Counted from the first letter of the stretch, positions 1-9,025 are shown. The stretch is 64,000 nt of DNA from CAWCDJ01 sp963836015 (GCA_963836015.1 CAWIIF010000015.1:744001-808000); one strand, 5' to 3'. The notes: a model not told the origin generated them from the sequence alone. Numbers and translations are program-made.

Positions 1-2461
1 GTGTGTTCCGGCGGCGGCGGAAAGCGGCTGGAAGGGGCGGATCCAATACGCCGGCACGTTGAGGTTGGGATCGGGCGGCGTGGGTTTGTCCTCGCTCGAG
101 AACTGGCGCACCGTCTTGCCCGTGCTGTCGAGGATCGCCAGCGTGACCGGGCCGTTCGCCGCGGATTTCAGATGGTAATAGAGGATCGCGCCATCCGGCG
201 GATTCTTTCCGGCGGGCTCTTCGGGCGGCAGCGGAGTGTCGGTGTTGGTGTCGCGCGGGTAACGGTAAGTCACGCGCGGTGCGAACAGGTGTGCTTCGGC
301 CGCGGCATTCTCGACCGACAACTGGCGCAGCGGCGAGATGTCGTCCAGGATCCAGAAGCTGCGCCCGTGCGTTCCCACCACCACGTCGCCATCGTGGATC
401 ACCAGGTCGCGGATCGACGTGGCCGGCATGTTGAGGCGCAGCGGGTGCCAGTTGTCGCCGTCATCGATCGAGACCCATACGGAGGTCTCGGTGCCCGCGA
501 ACAGCAGGCCCTTGCGGACAGGGTCTGCGCGAACCGTATTCACCGGACTGTCGGGCAGGCCGTGGACTATCTCATTCCACGTCGCGCCGCCGTCGTGCGT
601 GCGGTAGATGTGCGGCTTGAGGTCGTCGAGCCGCAGGCGGTTGATGGCCGCGTACGCGGTGTCGTCGTCGAAGCGGGAAGTGTCGAGCTGCGAAACTTTG
701 CTCCACGGAGTCAGGGCGGGCGGCGTGACGTTCTTCCAGGTCTTTCCTCCGTCGCGCGTCACGTGGATCAGGCCATCGTCGGTGCCGGCCCAGATTACGT
801 CCACGTTGAGATGCGAGGGCGCGATGGCATACACCACGCCGCGGCGTGTGGCCTGGCGCTTCGCCTCGTCGGGATACGCCGCCACGCTGGCGGGCAGTGC
901 GTAAGTCTCGCGCGAAAGGTCGGGGCTGATCTCGCTCCACGTCGCGCCGCCGTTGGTCGTCTTCAGGACCATCTGCGCGCCCAGGTAGAGGACGTGCGGG
1001 TCCACGTAGGAAAACAGCAGCGGCGCCGTGCGCACATAGCGGTAGTTGCCGCGCGGGGCGACGTTCTGTACCTCGCCCGTCACCTTGTTATAGCGGTGAA
1101 CCTTGCTGCCGTAGACGATATTCGGGTCGAGCGGATCGGGCGCGATATATCCGTACTCGTCCGCGCCCACGGGATGCCAGTCGCGAAACGTGATCTGGCC
1201 GTCGTTGCCGCGGCTGGCGATCCCCACCGAGCCGCTCTCCTGCTGTCCGCCGTACACCCAGTAGGGGCGCTGGTTATCGGTAATCACGTGGTAGAACTGC
1301 GCGGTCGGCTGGTTGTACCACGAGCTCCAGGTAGCGCCGCCGTTCACCGTGATGGTGGCGCCTTGATCCACCGCCAGCAGGATGATATCGGGATTCGACG
1401 GGGTTGATCCAGATGTTGTGGTAGTCGTCTCCTCCTGGCGCGCCTTTGAACGCGGTGAAGCTCGTGCCTCCGTCGGTGGACTTGTAGAGCGAGGTATTGG
1501 CGGCGTAGACCACGTCGCGATTCTTGGGGTCCACGCGCACGCAGGCGAAGTCGTTGCCGCGGCCGTAGACGCGCTGCTCGTGATTCACGCGGCGCCAGTT
1601 CTGGCCGGCATCGTCGGAGCGGTACAGCCCGCCGTGGTCGCGGTCGGCTTCCACCAGCGCGTACATCCGGCTGGGATCGCCCGGCGCAATCCCGATGCCG
1701 ATGCGGCCCAGTCCCTGGGCGAACGTAGGGAGACCGCCGGTGAGCGGCGTCCAGGTGTCGCCGCCATCGGTGGATTGGAACAGGCCGCTGTTCGGCCCGG
1801 AGAACTGGCCGTTCTCCCACGGACCCTGCTGCGCCTGCCACAGTACGGCATAAATCTTGCGCGGATTGCGCGGATCGAACGCCAGGTCCACCGCGCCCGT
1901 GCGATCGTCCTTGTAGAGGACCTTCTGCCAGCTCGCGCCGCCATCGGTGGACCGGAAGACGCCGCGCTCGGCGTTCGTGCCGTAGGGGTGGCCCAGCACC
2001 GCGACGAAGATGCGGTTGGGGTCGCGCGGGTCCACCAGGATGGAGGCGATCTGCTGTGCGTCAGCCAGGTCCAGGTGCCGCCAGCTCTTGCCGCCGTCGG
2101 TGGATTTGAAGATGCCGTCGCCGATCGAAAGGTCGGGCCGCTGCAGGCCCTCCCCGCTGCCCACGTAAATGATCTTGGGGTCGGAGGGCGCCACCGCGAT
2201 GCAGCCGATCGACCCGGTGGGCTGGTCGTCGAAGATCGGCCGCCAGGTCAGGCCATAGTCGTCGGTCTTCCAGACTCCGCCGTTATTCACGCCGATGTAG
2301 AAGATGTTCGGCTGACCGGGAATGCCCGCCGCGCCCACCGTGCGCCCGGCGCGGAACGGGCCGATCATTCTCCATTCGAGCCCGGCGTAGAGCGATGGAT
2401 CGAGACTCTGGGCGGCGGCCGGGAGCATCAGAAAAGTCAGTAACAGACTCATGCGGCGCAT
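1..2461 (-). CDS. Exported BNR/VPS10 (sortilin-like) repeat protein, partial, with one frameshift
   Basis: The N-terminus (MRRMSLLLTF then AAAQS) is a signal peptide; a second in-frame ATG lies at 2452. Many Asp-box/BNR repeats follow (GVWKTDDYGLTW, GIFKSTDGGKSW, GVFRSTDGGASW, GLYRSDDAGQNW), implying a secreted beta-propeller of the kind abundant in Acidobacteria; the substrate is unknown. The reading frame breaks near 1400: the GGGG at 1400-1403 (plus strand) has one base too many. Removing it restores INPSNPDIILLAVDQG and the second half then reads openly to position 1 with more BNR repeats. The C-terminus lies outside the window. Annotated as one gene because the break is probably a sequence error (compare rpoC). 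It is divergent from the dehydratase, with only about 20-40 bases between start codons. Confidence 0.8.
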
Positions 2462-2480
2462 AGAGAAGCAGGATACCATC

Positions 2481-3449
2481 GTGGCAGAATTGAAGCTGAT
2501 GAAGGACGCCATTACCGCCGCGTACGAGCGCATCCGGCCCTACGTGCGGGAAACGCCGGTAGAAGAGGCCGGCGGTCTCGCGCCCGCCTGCGGCGCCACC
2601 GTGCTGCTCAAGCTGGAGCACCTGCAGCGCACCGGATCGTTCAAGTTTCGCGGGGCCTCCAACAAGGTGGCGATGCTCTCGGCGGGCGAGTCGGCGGCCG
2701 GAGTAGTTACGGCATCAAACGGGAATCACGGACTCGGTGTGGCGGCCGCCGCGCGCGACCGCGGGATCGAGGCCGAGGTGTTCGTCTCGGCGCAGGTATC
2801 TCCGGCCAAGGCGCGGCGCATTGAAGCCATGGGTGCGCGGATCCGCTGCGCGGGCGGCGATCCGCTGGATGCCGAGCTCGCCGCGCGGCGCGCCGCCCTG
2901 GAATCCGGCCGCGTCTTTATCTCGCCATACAACGACCTCGACGTGATGGCCGGCCAGGGCACCATCGCGGTGGAACTGGTCCGCCAGGTCCCGAGGATCG
3001 ACGCCGTGTTCGCGGCGGTGGGCGGCGGCGGGCTGATTGGCGGGATCGGCGCATATCTCAAGGCCGTTTCGCCGGGCACCGAAATCGTGGGCTGCTGGCC
3101 GGAGAATTCGCCCGTGATGTACGAATGCCTGCGTGCCGGGCGCATCGTCGAGGTGGCCGAGCAGCCCACCCTTTCCGAAAGCACCGCCGGAGGACTGGAG
3201 CCGGAATCGGTTACGCTGGGCGTGTGCCGCGACGTAGTCGACCGTGGCGTGCTGGTTACCGAAGACGAGATTCGCGCCGCCATGCGGCTCGCGTTCGAGG
3301 CGGAGCACTGGGTGATCGAAGGAGCCGCGGCAGTGGCGCTGGCCTGCTTTCTCAGGGAGGCCGGGCGCTACGCCGGGAAGACCGTGGTAGTGGTCCTCTG
3401 CGGTCGCAACCTCTCGCCCGAAGTGCAGGAACGCGTATTCGGACTATGA
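2481..3449 (+). CDS. PLP-dependent threonine/serine dehydratase-like protein
   Basis: Fold-type II PLP enzyme of about 322 residues. It shows the Schiff-base lysine motif GSFKFRGASNK (Lys about residue 55), the substrate loop SNGNHG, the glycine-rich phosphate loop VGGGGLIGG and a C-terminal VVVLCGRN in place of the common SGGN. It has no C-terminal ACT regulatory domain, so it resembles catabolic threonine ammonia-lyases or serine racemases rather than feedback-regulated IlvA. The expected reaction is deamination of Thr/Ser to 2-oxobutyrate/pyruvate; racemase or hydroxyaspartate activity is possible. The GTG start has AGCAGGA upstream; an in-frame ATG at 2499 is an alternative. The stop overlaps the next start (ATGA). 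Confidence 0.8.
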   Translation: MAELKLMKDAITAAYERIRPYVRETPVEEAGGLAPACGATVLLKLEHLQRTGSFKFRGASNKVAMLSAGESAAGVVTASNGNHGLGVAAAARDRGIEAEVFVSAQVSPAKARRIEAMGARIRCAGGDPLDAELAARRAALESGRVFISPYNDLDVMAGQGTIAVELVRQVPRIDAVFAAVGGGGLIGGIGAYLKAVSPGTEIVGCWPENSPVMYECLRAGRIVEVAEQPTLSESTAGGLEPESVTLGVCRDVVDRGVLVTEDEIRAAMRLAFEAEHWVIEGAAAVALACFLREAGRYAGKTVVVVLCGRNLSPEVQERVFGL

Positions 3450-4021
3450 GGGCAGCACTTCTTCTCTTTGCCGCCGCCGGACTGGCGCACGCCGTCGAGC
3501 TGCACGTCCGGTTCGGAGCGCTCGAGCGCATGCTCGCCCAACAGGTATTCACGCAAGAGGGCCGCCGCTACGTGCGCGGTGACAAGGCCAACCGCTGCAA
3601 CTTCGCGTATCTCGAAAAACCCCAGGTGGCCGGAGATGGCGGCCGCCTCAAGATCCGCGCGCGCTTCACCGGCCGTTCGTCGCTCGACATGCTGGGAAAG
3701 TGTGTGGGCCTGGGCGATGCCTTCGACGTCGTGATCACCGCGCTGCCGCAATACCGCGACGGCAGCCTGCGGCTTCAGGATGTGAAGGTGTCGAGCGACG
3801 GTAAGAGCGGTTTCTACATCCGCCGCGTGTGCGCCGCGATGCAAGCCAGCCTGGCCCGCGATTTCAAATACGAGATCGAGAAAGACACCCGCAAGATGCT
3901 GGAGGATCCCGCGACCCAGCCCGGATACCAGCGCGAGGTGGGCCGCTTTGCGGTCCCCGCGATACGGGTCAGCCAGGACTCGCTGGTTCTGGTGGTGGAT
4001 TTCGATCTGACCGTGAAGTAG
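3446..4021 (+). CDS. Small exported protein of unknown function
   Basis: A 191-residue protein starting with a signal peptide (MRAALLLFAAAGLAHA). Its ATG overlaps the dehydratase stop by 4 bases, so it is translationally coupled. The mature part is soluble and mixed alpha/beta, with three cysteines (RCNFAYLEK, GKCVGLGD, RRVCAAM) and a C-terminus rich in beta-strand (SQDSLVLVVDFDLTV). I do not recognise a characterised family; similar exported proteins annotated hypothetical occur in Acidobacteria. Coupling to an amino-acid-metabolising gene does not by itself suggest a role. It ends 3 bases before the stop of the convergent BON-domain gene. Confidence 0.75.
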   Translation: MRAALLLFAAAGLAHAVELHVRFGALERMLAQQVFTQEGRRYVRGDKANRCNFAYLEKPQVAGDGGRLKIRARFTGRSSLDMLGKCVGLGDAFDVVITALPQYRDGSLRLQDVKVSSDGKSGFYIRRVCAAMQASLARDFKYEIEKDTRKMLEDPATQPGYQREVGRFAVPAIRVSQDSLVLVVDFDLTVK

Positions 4022-4024
4022 GGC

Positions 4025-4699
4025 TTACGGGGCGATCGTGATGAAGTTTTCGACCTTCGTGACTCCGGGCGCCGACCACGCGGCCCGCTCGGCTTCCTGC
4101 TTCTCCGCCCAGGAGCGCACGGTGCCATAAAGCCGCACCGTGGAGCCGCTCAATTCGAGGTTGATCCGGCGCGCGTCCAGCTCCGCGCTGCGTTTCAATG
4201 CCTCTTCGATCTTCATCTTCAGGTCCGTGACGGTCGCCTGAGGCCGCACCTCGATGTTGTTGCTGACGCCGACCACTCCCTTCAGTCTCTTCACCGCGGA
4301 TTCGGCCAGAGTCTTCTGATACTGCCAGTCCACCGAGCCTTCGAGGGTGACCCAACCGTTCTGCACGGTCACTTTGATGCGGTCCGCGGGAATACTGACA
4401 TGGCCCTCGAGTTCACGCACCGCGTCCCGCGCAATTTCGGGATCGGTCCGCGTCCACGTCAACTTCACTTCGATGTCGTTCGCCACGGCCTTCACACCGT
4501 GGACCCGCTTGGCGGCCTTCTCCGCCGCGTCTTTCTCCCAGTAGCTGTGGACGAATCCGGAAAGCGTCACCACGCCGTCCTTCGCCGCCACCGCGATGTC
4601 GTCGGACGAGTTGATCTTCGGATCCCATTTCAATTCGGCGATCACCGCCTCGCGAATCGACGCGTCGGATTTAACTGGCGTCTCGGTCAAAGTTGCCAT
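4025..4699 (-). CDS. Triple BON-domain protein
   Basis: A 224-residue protein made of three consecutive BON domains, each with the pattern of a helix, then V(T/R)LxGxV and a helix ending in GVxxVxNxI (VVTLSGFVHSYWEKD, WVTLEGSVDWQYQKT, TVRLYGTVRSWAEKQ). BON domains bind phospholipid or other envelope surfaces, and OsmY-like proteins built from them are periplasmic osmotic/envelope-stress proteins. No clear signal peptide is visible (MATLTETPVKSDASIREA), so this one may be cytoplasmic. The start at 4699 is set by a strong AAGGAG. A -24/-12 motif lies upstream at 4741-4757 and a sigma-54 activator is encoded divergently, suggesting sigma-54-controlled stress expression. Confidence 0.9.
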   Translation of the reverse strand: MATLTETPVKSDASIREAVIAELKWDPKINSSDDIAVAAKDGVVTLSGFVHSYWEKDAAEKAAKRVHGVKAVANDIEVKLTWTRTDPEIARDAVRELEGHVSIPADRIKVTVQNGWVTLEGSVDWQYQKTLAESAVKRLKGVVGVSNNIEVRPQATVTDLKMKIEEALKRSAELDARRINLELSGSTVRLYGTVRSWAEKQEAERAAWSAPGVTKVENFITIAP

Positions 4700-4740
4700 A
4701 CGTTCTCCTTCTTTCTCCAAATGCCCGCGCCAATGATCTG

Positions 4741-4757
4741 TGCACCTTTCATGCCAA
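4741..4757 (-). promoter_or_regulatory. Candidate sigma-54 (-24/-12) promoter of the triple-BON gene
   Basis: Read on the minus strand the site is TTGGCATGAAAGGTGCA. The GG and GC dinucleotides are separated by exactly 10 bases, and it closely matches the general consensus TGGCACG-N4-TTGCA. The expected transcript start is near 4730, giving a leader of about 30 bases that contains the strong Shine-Dalgarno of the BON gene. Confidence 0.6.
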
Positions 4758-4911
4758 CAGCGGTCTGCGGCGCTGTCTGTCTTCCGGCGCGCAAATGGGC
4801 GAATAGCGCGGAAAAGACCAGCCTGTCGCGGCGGAAAGCATGTTCGCGCTAGCGGGTGTGCGAAGGACAGGCTAGTGTAGGGTTAGAGCCGTAATCTAAG
4901 TCAGCGAGAGG

Positions 4912-5868
4912 ATGATGGTCGGGGAGAGCGCGCCACTTCGCCGAGTCATGGAGCAGGCGTCCATCGTGGCGCCTACCGATTCCACCGTTTTGATCCTGGG
5001 TGAAACGGGAACAGGGAAGGGCCGCCTCGCGGCTGCCATTCACGAGTTCAGCGTGCGGCGTGAGCACTCGTTCGTGAAGGTGAATTGCGCCGCGATCCCC
5101 ATGGGGCTGCTCGAAAGCGAGTTGTTCGGGCACGAACGCGGAGCATTTACGGGCGCCATCGCCCAGCGCGCCGGGCGCTTCGAACTCGCCAATGACGGAA
5201 CGCTCTTCCTCGACGAAGTCGGTGACATTCCTTTGGAACTGCAGCCGAAACTGCTGCGAGTCCTGCAGGAGCATGAGTTCGAGCGCTTGGGCAGCACGAG
5301 AACCCTCCATACAAACGTCCGGTTGATCGCGGCTACGCAGCACGATCTTCGCAAAATGGTGGCCGCAGGGACGTTCCGTATGGATCTGTTCTACCGGCTG
5401 AACGTCTTTCCCATCCGGATGCCGGCACTGCGCGAACGCCGGGAGGACATACCGTTGCTGGTGACGCATTTTGTGGATATGTTTTCGCAGCGGATGGGTA
5501 AGAACATTCAGGTAATCCCGGTCGAAATGATCGAGGGGCTACTCCGTTATCCTTGGCCCGGTAACATCCGGGAACTGGAGAACTTTCTGGAGCGCGCCGT
5601 GATCCTGTCCCGCGGTTCGGTGCTCGATGCGCCGCTGGCGGAATTGGGCTCGAGCGACGGAGAAGCAGAGATGGAGATCGTCCCCGTCACTCTGGAGGAA
5701 GCGGAGCGCGCACACATCCAACGGACCCTTCGCGAAGCGAACGGCGTCATCACTACCGCCGCGGCGCGCCTCGCGGTGCCGCGCTCGACGTTGTTCTACA
5801 AAATGCGGCGCCTCGGCATCTCCGCCCCCCGGCAGCGGAAAGAACAAGCCCGCGGAGCGCCCGGCTAG
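4912..5868 (+). CDS. Sigma-54-dependent transcriptional activator without an input domain (PspF-like)
   Basis: A 318-residue bacterial enhancer-binding protein: AAA+ domain then a Fis-type helix-turn-helix. Visible motifs are Walker A GETGTGKG (30-37), the sigma-54-contacting loop GAFTGA (77-82), Walker B LFLDE (98-102) and YPWPGNIRELENF. The C-terminal HTH reads EANGVITTAAARLAVPRSTL. There is no receiver, GAF or PAS domain. An in-frame TAA at 4897-4899 shows the N-terminus is not merely mis-called. The size and layout match PspF, which is controlled by a partner protein rather than by its own sensor. It lies between two BON-domain genes that both carry -24/-12 motifs, so they are likely targets. 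Alternative start: ATG at 4915. Confidence 0.92.
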   Translation: MMVGESAPLRRVMEQASIVAPTDSTVLILGETGTGKGRLAAAIHEFSVRREHSFVKVNCAAIPMGLLESELFGHERGAFTGAIAQRAGRFELANDGTLFLDEVGDIPLELQPKLLRVLQEHEFERLGSTRTLHTNVRLIAATQHDLRKMVAAGTFRMDLFYRLNVFPIRMPALRERREDIPLLVTHFVDMFSQRMGKNIQVIPVEMIEGLLRYPWPGNIRELENFLERAVILSRGSVLDAPLAELGSSDGEAEMEIVPVTLEEAERAHIQRTLREANGVITTAAARLAVPRSTLFYKMRRLGISAPRQRKEQARGAPG

Positions 5869-6284
5869 GCAGCTACCGGCGGGGCAGTCCGAATCCGGTT
5901 GGTAATTCCCTTGACGCCCGGAATGGTCTCGATCACCCGCCCCGCTTCGGTTCGCTGCGCTTCGTACGCCACTTCGCCTTCCAGGGTGACGTGTGCGTCT
6001 TTCACCCTTATGCGGATCGTGTCGGGCAGCCCCGCCTCCACGCGGACCGCCAGTGCAGCTGCTGCGATCTCCCGGTCGATCCGCCGCTTCTGCATTCGTA
6101 CGAAGAGAGTCACCAGCAAATAGCCGGTCAAGGCTCCTATGCCGCACCCGATCGAAGCGGCGGCTGGAATAGTCAGGCCGAGGGGGACGAATAGGATCGG
6201 CCCCAGCACCGCTCCGATGGGAATCCCGACCGCCAGGCCCGCGAGTTTCTCGAGACCGTATTTGTCAATCGGATCACGATCCAT
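5865..6284 (-). CDS. Membrane-anchored BON-domain protein
   Basis: A 139-residue protein. The N-terminal half holds two hydrophobic segments (LAGLAVGIPIGAVLGPILFV and IPAAASIGCGIGALTGYLLV) followed by a basic stretch (RMQKRRIDRE). The C-terminal half is one BON domain (IRIRVKDAHVTLEGEVAYEAQ ending GVKGITNRI). It is probably an inner-membrane protein presenting a lipid-binding BON domain. Its stop overlaps the stop of the convergent sigma-54 activator by a few bases. A -24/-12 motif lies about 27 bases upstream at 6311-6327, so it is a candidate target of that activator. Confidence 0.85.
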   Translation of the reverse strand: MDRDPIDKYGLEKLAGLAVGIPIGAVLGPILFVPLGLTIPAAASIGCGIGALTGYLLVTLFVRMQKRRIDREIAAAALAVRVEAGLPDTIRIRVKDAHVTLEGEVAYEAQRTEAGRVIETIPGVKGITNRIRTAPPVAA

Positions 6285-6310
6285 TGCACCTGCTCCTCAT
6301 CGGTAGTTCA

Positions 6311-6327
6311 AGCACTTCCCGGGCCAA
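6311..6327 (-). promoter_or_regulatory. Candidate sigma-54 promoter of the membrane BON gene
   Basis: The minus-strand sequence TTGGCCCGGGAAGTGCT has GG and GC 10 bases apart, with TTGGC at -24 and TGCT at -12. The predicted transcript start is near 6300, about 15 bases before the ATG at 6284. The match is weaker than for the 4741 and 9026 sites because the A of TGGCA is replaced by C. Confidence 0.45.
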
Positions 6328-6427
6328 CCCCGTGTCGTCCGATAGACGTGGCGCGGCGAGTGGCGGACGGCCGGCACCGAAACGCGCTCCAATTCGCAAC
6401 GGTATCCAAACTGCATGAACTTAGACA

Positions 6428-7699
6428 ATGACACCATCAGGAAATAACCACGGCGAGCGCGTGCGTATCCTGGGCCCTCTGGGGTCGCCGCTCGGTTACA
6501 TGATTCGAGATTTCCTCCATCGAAGCGATGTCCCCTTCGAGTGGGTCGAGCTGTCGAACGATGAGGAGGCCCGCGCCCTCGCAGGCGTATCCGGCCTCCA
6601 TGATCCCCGTTTGCCGGTCTGTATCTTCCACGACGGTACCCGCCTTGAGTGCCCGACGGTGCGGCAGATTCTCGAGAAGCTCGGCTGGTATCGCGATCCC
6701 TCGCGGTCGGAGTACGACCTGGCAATCTACGGCGCCGGCCCGGCGGGCCTGAGCGCGGCGGTCTATGGGGCCACCGAAGGGCTTGCCACGATCGTTATCG
6801 AGCGGCTGGCCGTCGGCGGGCAGGCCGGCAGCAGCTCGAAAATCGAAAACTATCTCGGGTTCCCGTGCGGCATCAGCGGGGCGGAACTGGCGGAGCGCGC
6901 ACGCGAGCAGGCCTGCCGTTTCGGCGCCGAGATTCTGATCGGGCGCGAAGCCGTTCGCGGAGAATTCATGCCGGGCAAAGGCGTGGGACACCTTGCCGAC
7001 GGCACGAAGATCGTGGCGCGGTCCACGATATGCGCCACGGGAGTCATGTACCGGCGCCTCGGTCTTGCAGGTGAAGAGCGCCTGTTGGGGGCGGGCGTCT
7101 ATTACGGCGCAGGAGCCAGCGAAGCGGCGCTTTGCCGCAGCACGGACGACGTCTTCATTGTCGGCGGAGGAAACTCGGCCGGGCAGGCGGCCATGCATTT
7201 TGCGCGTGTCGCCCGGAGCGTGACGATGATCGTTCGCGGAAACAGCCTGAAAGAGACGATCTCCCAATACCTGGTCGACCGCATTCAATCGTCGCCCAAA
7301 CTGCGGGTGCTTACGAACAGCGAAGTGACGGCGCTCGAAGGCGAGTCGATGCTCGAGGCCATCACCGTCGCCAACCGGCTCACGGGAGAGCAGCAGCGCT
7401 TCGTCACTCGCTGGCTGTTCGTCTGCATCGGAGGATTTCCGCACACCGAGTGGGCCAAGGAAGTGGGGATCGAGCGCGACGACGCAGGCTACCTGGTGAC
7501 CGGGCCCGACCTGCTGCGCGCTAATAAGCCCCCGGCCAACTGGCCGCTCGACCGAAACCCCTATTACCTCGAAACGAATATCCCCGGTATGTTTGCGGCC
7601 GGCGACGTGCGTCACGGCTCCGTGAAGCGGTGCGCGTCCGCGGTCGGCGAGGGCGCCATGGCGGTCGCGTTCGTGCACCGGTATCTGGCAGGTGGATAG
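6428..7699 (+). CDS. Thioredoxin-reductase-like FAD/NAD(P) oxidoreductase lacking the CxxC, with N-terminal thioredoxin-fold-like domain
   Basis: A 423-residue protein. Residues 1-93 look like a glutaredoxin/thioredoxin-fold domain (VRILGPLGSPLGYMIRDFL, LPVCIFHDGTRLECP). A class II thioredoxin-reductase core follows: FAD motif GAGPAG (102-107), GGQAGSSSKIENYLGFP, CATGVMYRRL, NADPH motif VGGGNSAGQAA and a C-terminal FAD motif AAGDVRHGSVKRCASAVGEG. Where classical enzymes have CATC, this one reads GVYYGAGASEAALC, so the redox dithiol is missing. It belongs to the atypical TrxR-like oxidoreductases sometimes fused to cyclic-nucleotide-binding domains; the electron acceptor is unknown. It appears to be in one operon with the next two genes (1- and 17-base gaps). 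Confidence 0.88.
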   Translation: MTPSGNNHGERVRILGPLGSPLGYMIRDFLHRSDVPFEWVELSNDEEARALAGVSGLHDPRLPVCIFHDGTRLECPTVRQILEKLGWYRDPSRSEYDLAIYGAGPAGLSAAVYGATEGLATIVIERLAVGGQAGSSSKIENYLGFPCGISGAELAERAREQACRFGAEILIGREAVRGEFMPGKGVGHLADGTKIVARSTICATGVMYRRLGLAGEERLLGAGVYYGAGASEAALCRSTDDVFIVGGGNSAGQAAMHFARVARSVTMIVRGNSLKETISQYLVDRIQSSPKLRVLTNSEVTALEGESMLEAITVANRLTGEQQRFVTRWLFVCIGGFPHTEWAKEVGIERDDAGYLVTGPDLLRANKPPANWPLDRNPYYLETNIPGMFAAGDVRHGSVKRCASAVGEGAMAVAFVHRYLAGG

Positions 7700-7700
7700 T

Positions 7701-8708
7701 ATGGCTACTGAAACGAAGAAGAAGAACAGCGCAGTAAAGACTGTGGAGACGATTCCCGAGACGATGCGCGCGGCGGCCATCGATCGCTTCGGCGGGCCTG
7801 ATGTGCTATCGCTGCACAAACTGAAAGTGCCAAAACTCGACCACGGCGAGGTCCTGATCGAGATCGACACCGCCGGCGTGGGCATCTGGGACGCCGAGAT
7901 GCGGGCCGGCGAGATCCCGATCGAAGGCGCCGGGTTTCCGCTGGTGCCGGGCACCGACGGCGCCGGACGGGTGGCCGCCCTCGGGTCGCACATCCGCCGC
8001 TTCAAGGTCGGAGATGCGGTTTATGCGTACAGCTTTGCCAATCCGAAGGGCGGATTCTACGCGGAGTATGTCGCGGTAGACGCGGATAAGGTCGCGTTGA
8101 TTCCCAAACGGCTCGGCCTGAAGGAAGCAGGCGCGATCCCCACTACCGGGTTGACGGCCCTGCAGGGCATCGACGATGCGCTGAAAATCCGCAGGGACGA
8201 AACGGTGATCGTGCACGGCGGCTCGGGCGGCGTGGGCACCCTCGCCATCCAGTTCGCGAAGCTCCGCGGAGCGCGTGTCCTGGCGACGGCGTCCGGCGAC
8301 GACGGGCAGACGCTGGTCCGTCGACTGGGCGCGGATGCCTCGGTGGATGCGCGCCGCGGCGACATCCTGGCGGCCGCGCGCGAGTTCGCCCCCGATGGAA
8401 TCGATGCCGTCCTCGGCCTGGCGGGCGGGGAAGGCTTCGAGCGGTGTCTCGACGCGCTGCATCCCGGTGCGCGCGCTGCGTGGCCCAACGGCGTCGAACC
8501 CGTTCCCGCCAGGCGGCCCGGCATCCGCATGCAGTCTTATGACGCGATTGCCGGCGTGCGCGAGTTCGACGCGCTCAACCTTGCCGTGGAGGCGTGCCGC
8601 CTCCAGGTTCCGATCGCCGCGGCTTATCCTCTGTCCGAAGCGGCCAAGGCCCATGAACGCATCGAGCAGGGTCACGTGGGGGGCAAGATCGTACTTCGAG
8701 TAGCATGA
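7701..8708 (+). CDS. Zinc-free MDR family oxidoreductase (quinone oxidoreductase-like)
   Basis: A 335-residue medium-chain dehydrogenase/reductase. The GroES-like N-terminal domain (PETMRAAAIDRFGGPDVL, GVGIWDAEMRAG, PGTDGAGRVAALG) is followed by a Rossmann domain with HGGSGGVGTLAIQFAKLRGARVL. The catalytic and structural zinc ligands of alcohol dehydrogenases are absent, as in NADPH:quinone reductases and enoyl reductases. The basic start (MATETKKKNSAVK) is unusual. The start at 7701 follows the upstream TAG by one base and has AGGTGG in front; a GTG at 7692 is less likely. Being co-transcribed with a TrxR-like flavoprotein suggests a role in redox or electrophile stress. Confidence 0.85.
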   Translation: MATETKKKNSAVKTVETIPETMRAAAIDRFGGPDVLSLHKLKVPKLDHGEVLIEIDTAGVGIWDAEMRAGEIPIEGAGFPLVPGTDGAGRVAALGSHIRRFKVGDAVYAYSFANPKGGFYAEYVAVDADKVALIPKRLGLKEAGAIPTTGLTALQGIDDALKIRRDETVIVHGGSGGVGTLAIQFAKLRGARVLATASGDDGQTLVRRLGADASVDARRGDILAAAREFAPDGIDAVLGLAGGEGFERCLDALHPGARAAWPNGVEPVPARRPGIRMQSYDAIAGVREFDALNLAVEACRLQVPIAAAYPLSEAAKAHERIEQGHVGGKIVLRVA

Positions 8709-8725
8709 ACAGAGGAGGGACTGGA

Positions 8726-8998
8726 ATGCCTGAATGCACTCATCTGGATCAGATTCACAATGTGAAGCCGCGCACGCCGCAGGGATGCGAGGAGTGCCTG
8801 AAAACGGGCGACTGGTGGGTTCACCTTCGCCTGTGCCTCACGTGCGGACACGTCGGCTGCTGCGATTCCTCGCCGAATCGCCACGCCACCAAACATTTCC
8901 ACCACACCAAACACCCGATCATCCGCTCTTTCGAGCCCGGCGAGGATTGGGGCTGGTGTTACGTGGATAACGTGATGCTGGAATTAACCCGGCCTTAA
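8726..8998 (+). CDS. UBP-type zinc finger protein
   Basis: A 90-residue protein that is essentially one zf-UBP domain: CTHLDQI, then CEECLKTG, LRLCLTCGHVGCCD, RHATKHFHHTKHPI and GWCYVD supply the Cys/His ligands. In eukaryotes this fold binds the ubiquitin C-terminus; the small stand-alone bacterial versions have no established role. The start is fixed by AGGAGG at 8712-8717. An in-frame ATG at 8705 that overlaps the previous stop is possible but has no such site. It is the last gene of the TrxR-like/MDR/UBP operon. Confidence 0.9.
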   Translation: MPECTHLDQIHNVKPRTPQGCEECLKTGDWWVHLRLCLTCGHVGCCDSSPNRHATKHFHHTKHPIIRSFEPGEDWGWCYVDNVMLELTRP

Positions 8999-9025
8999 CC
9001 GCCATTGGACGCCTGCGTGGACTGC

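Noticed and set aside
1..1407. Plus-strand open frame over the BNR gene
   Set aside because: Composition is typical of an antisense shadow and the minus strand shows clear BNR repeats through the whole region.
6399..6417. A sigma-54-like motif (GG-N10-GC) directly before the TrxR-like gene
   Set aside because: The -24 part (ACGGTAT) is poor and transcription would start on or after the ATG; not counted with the other sites.
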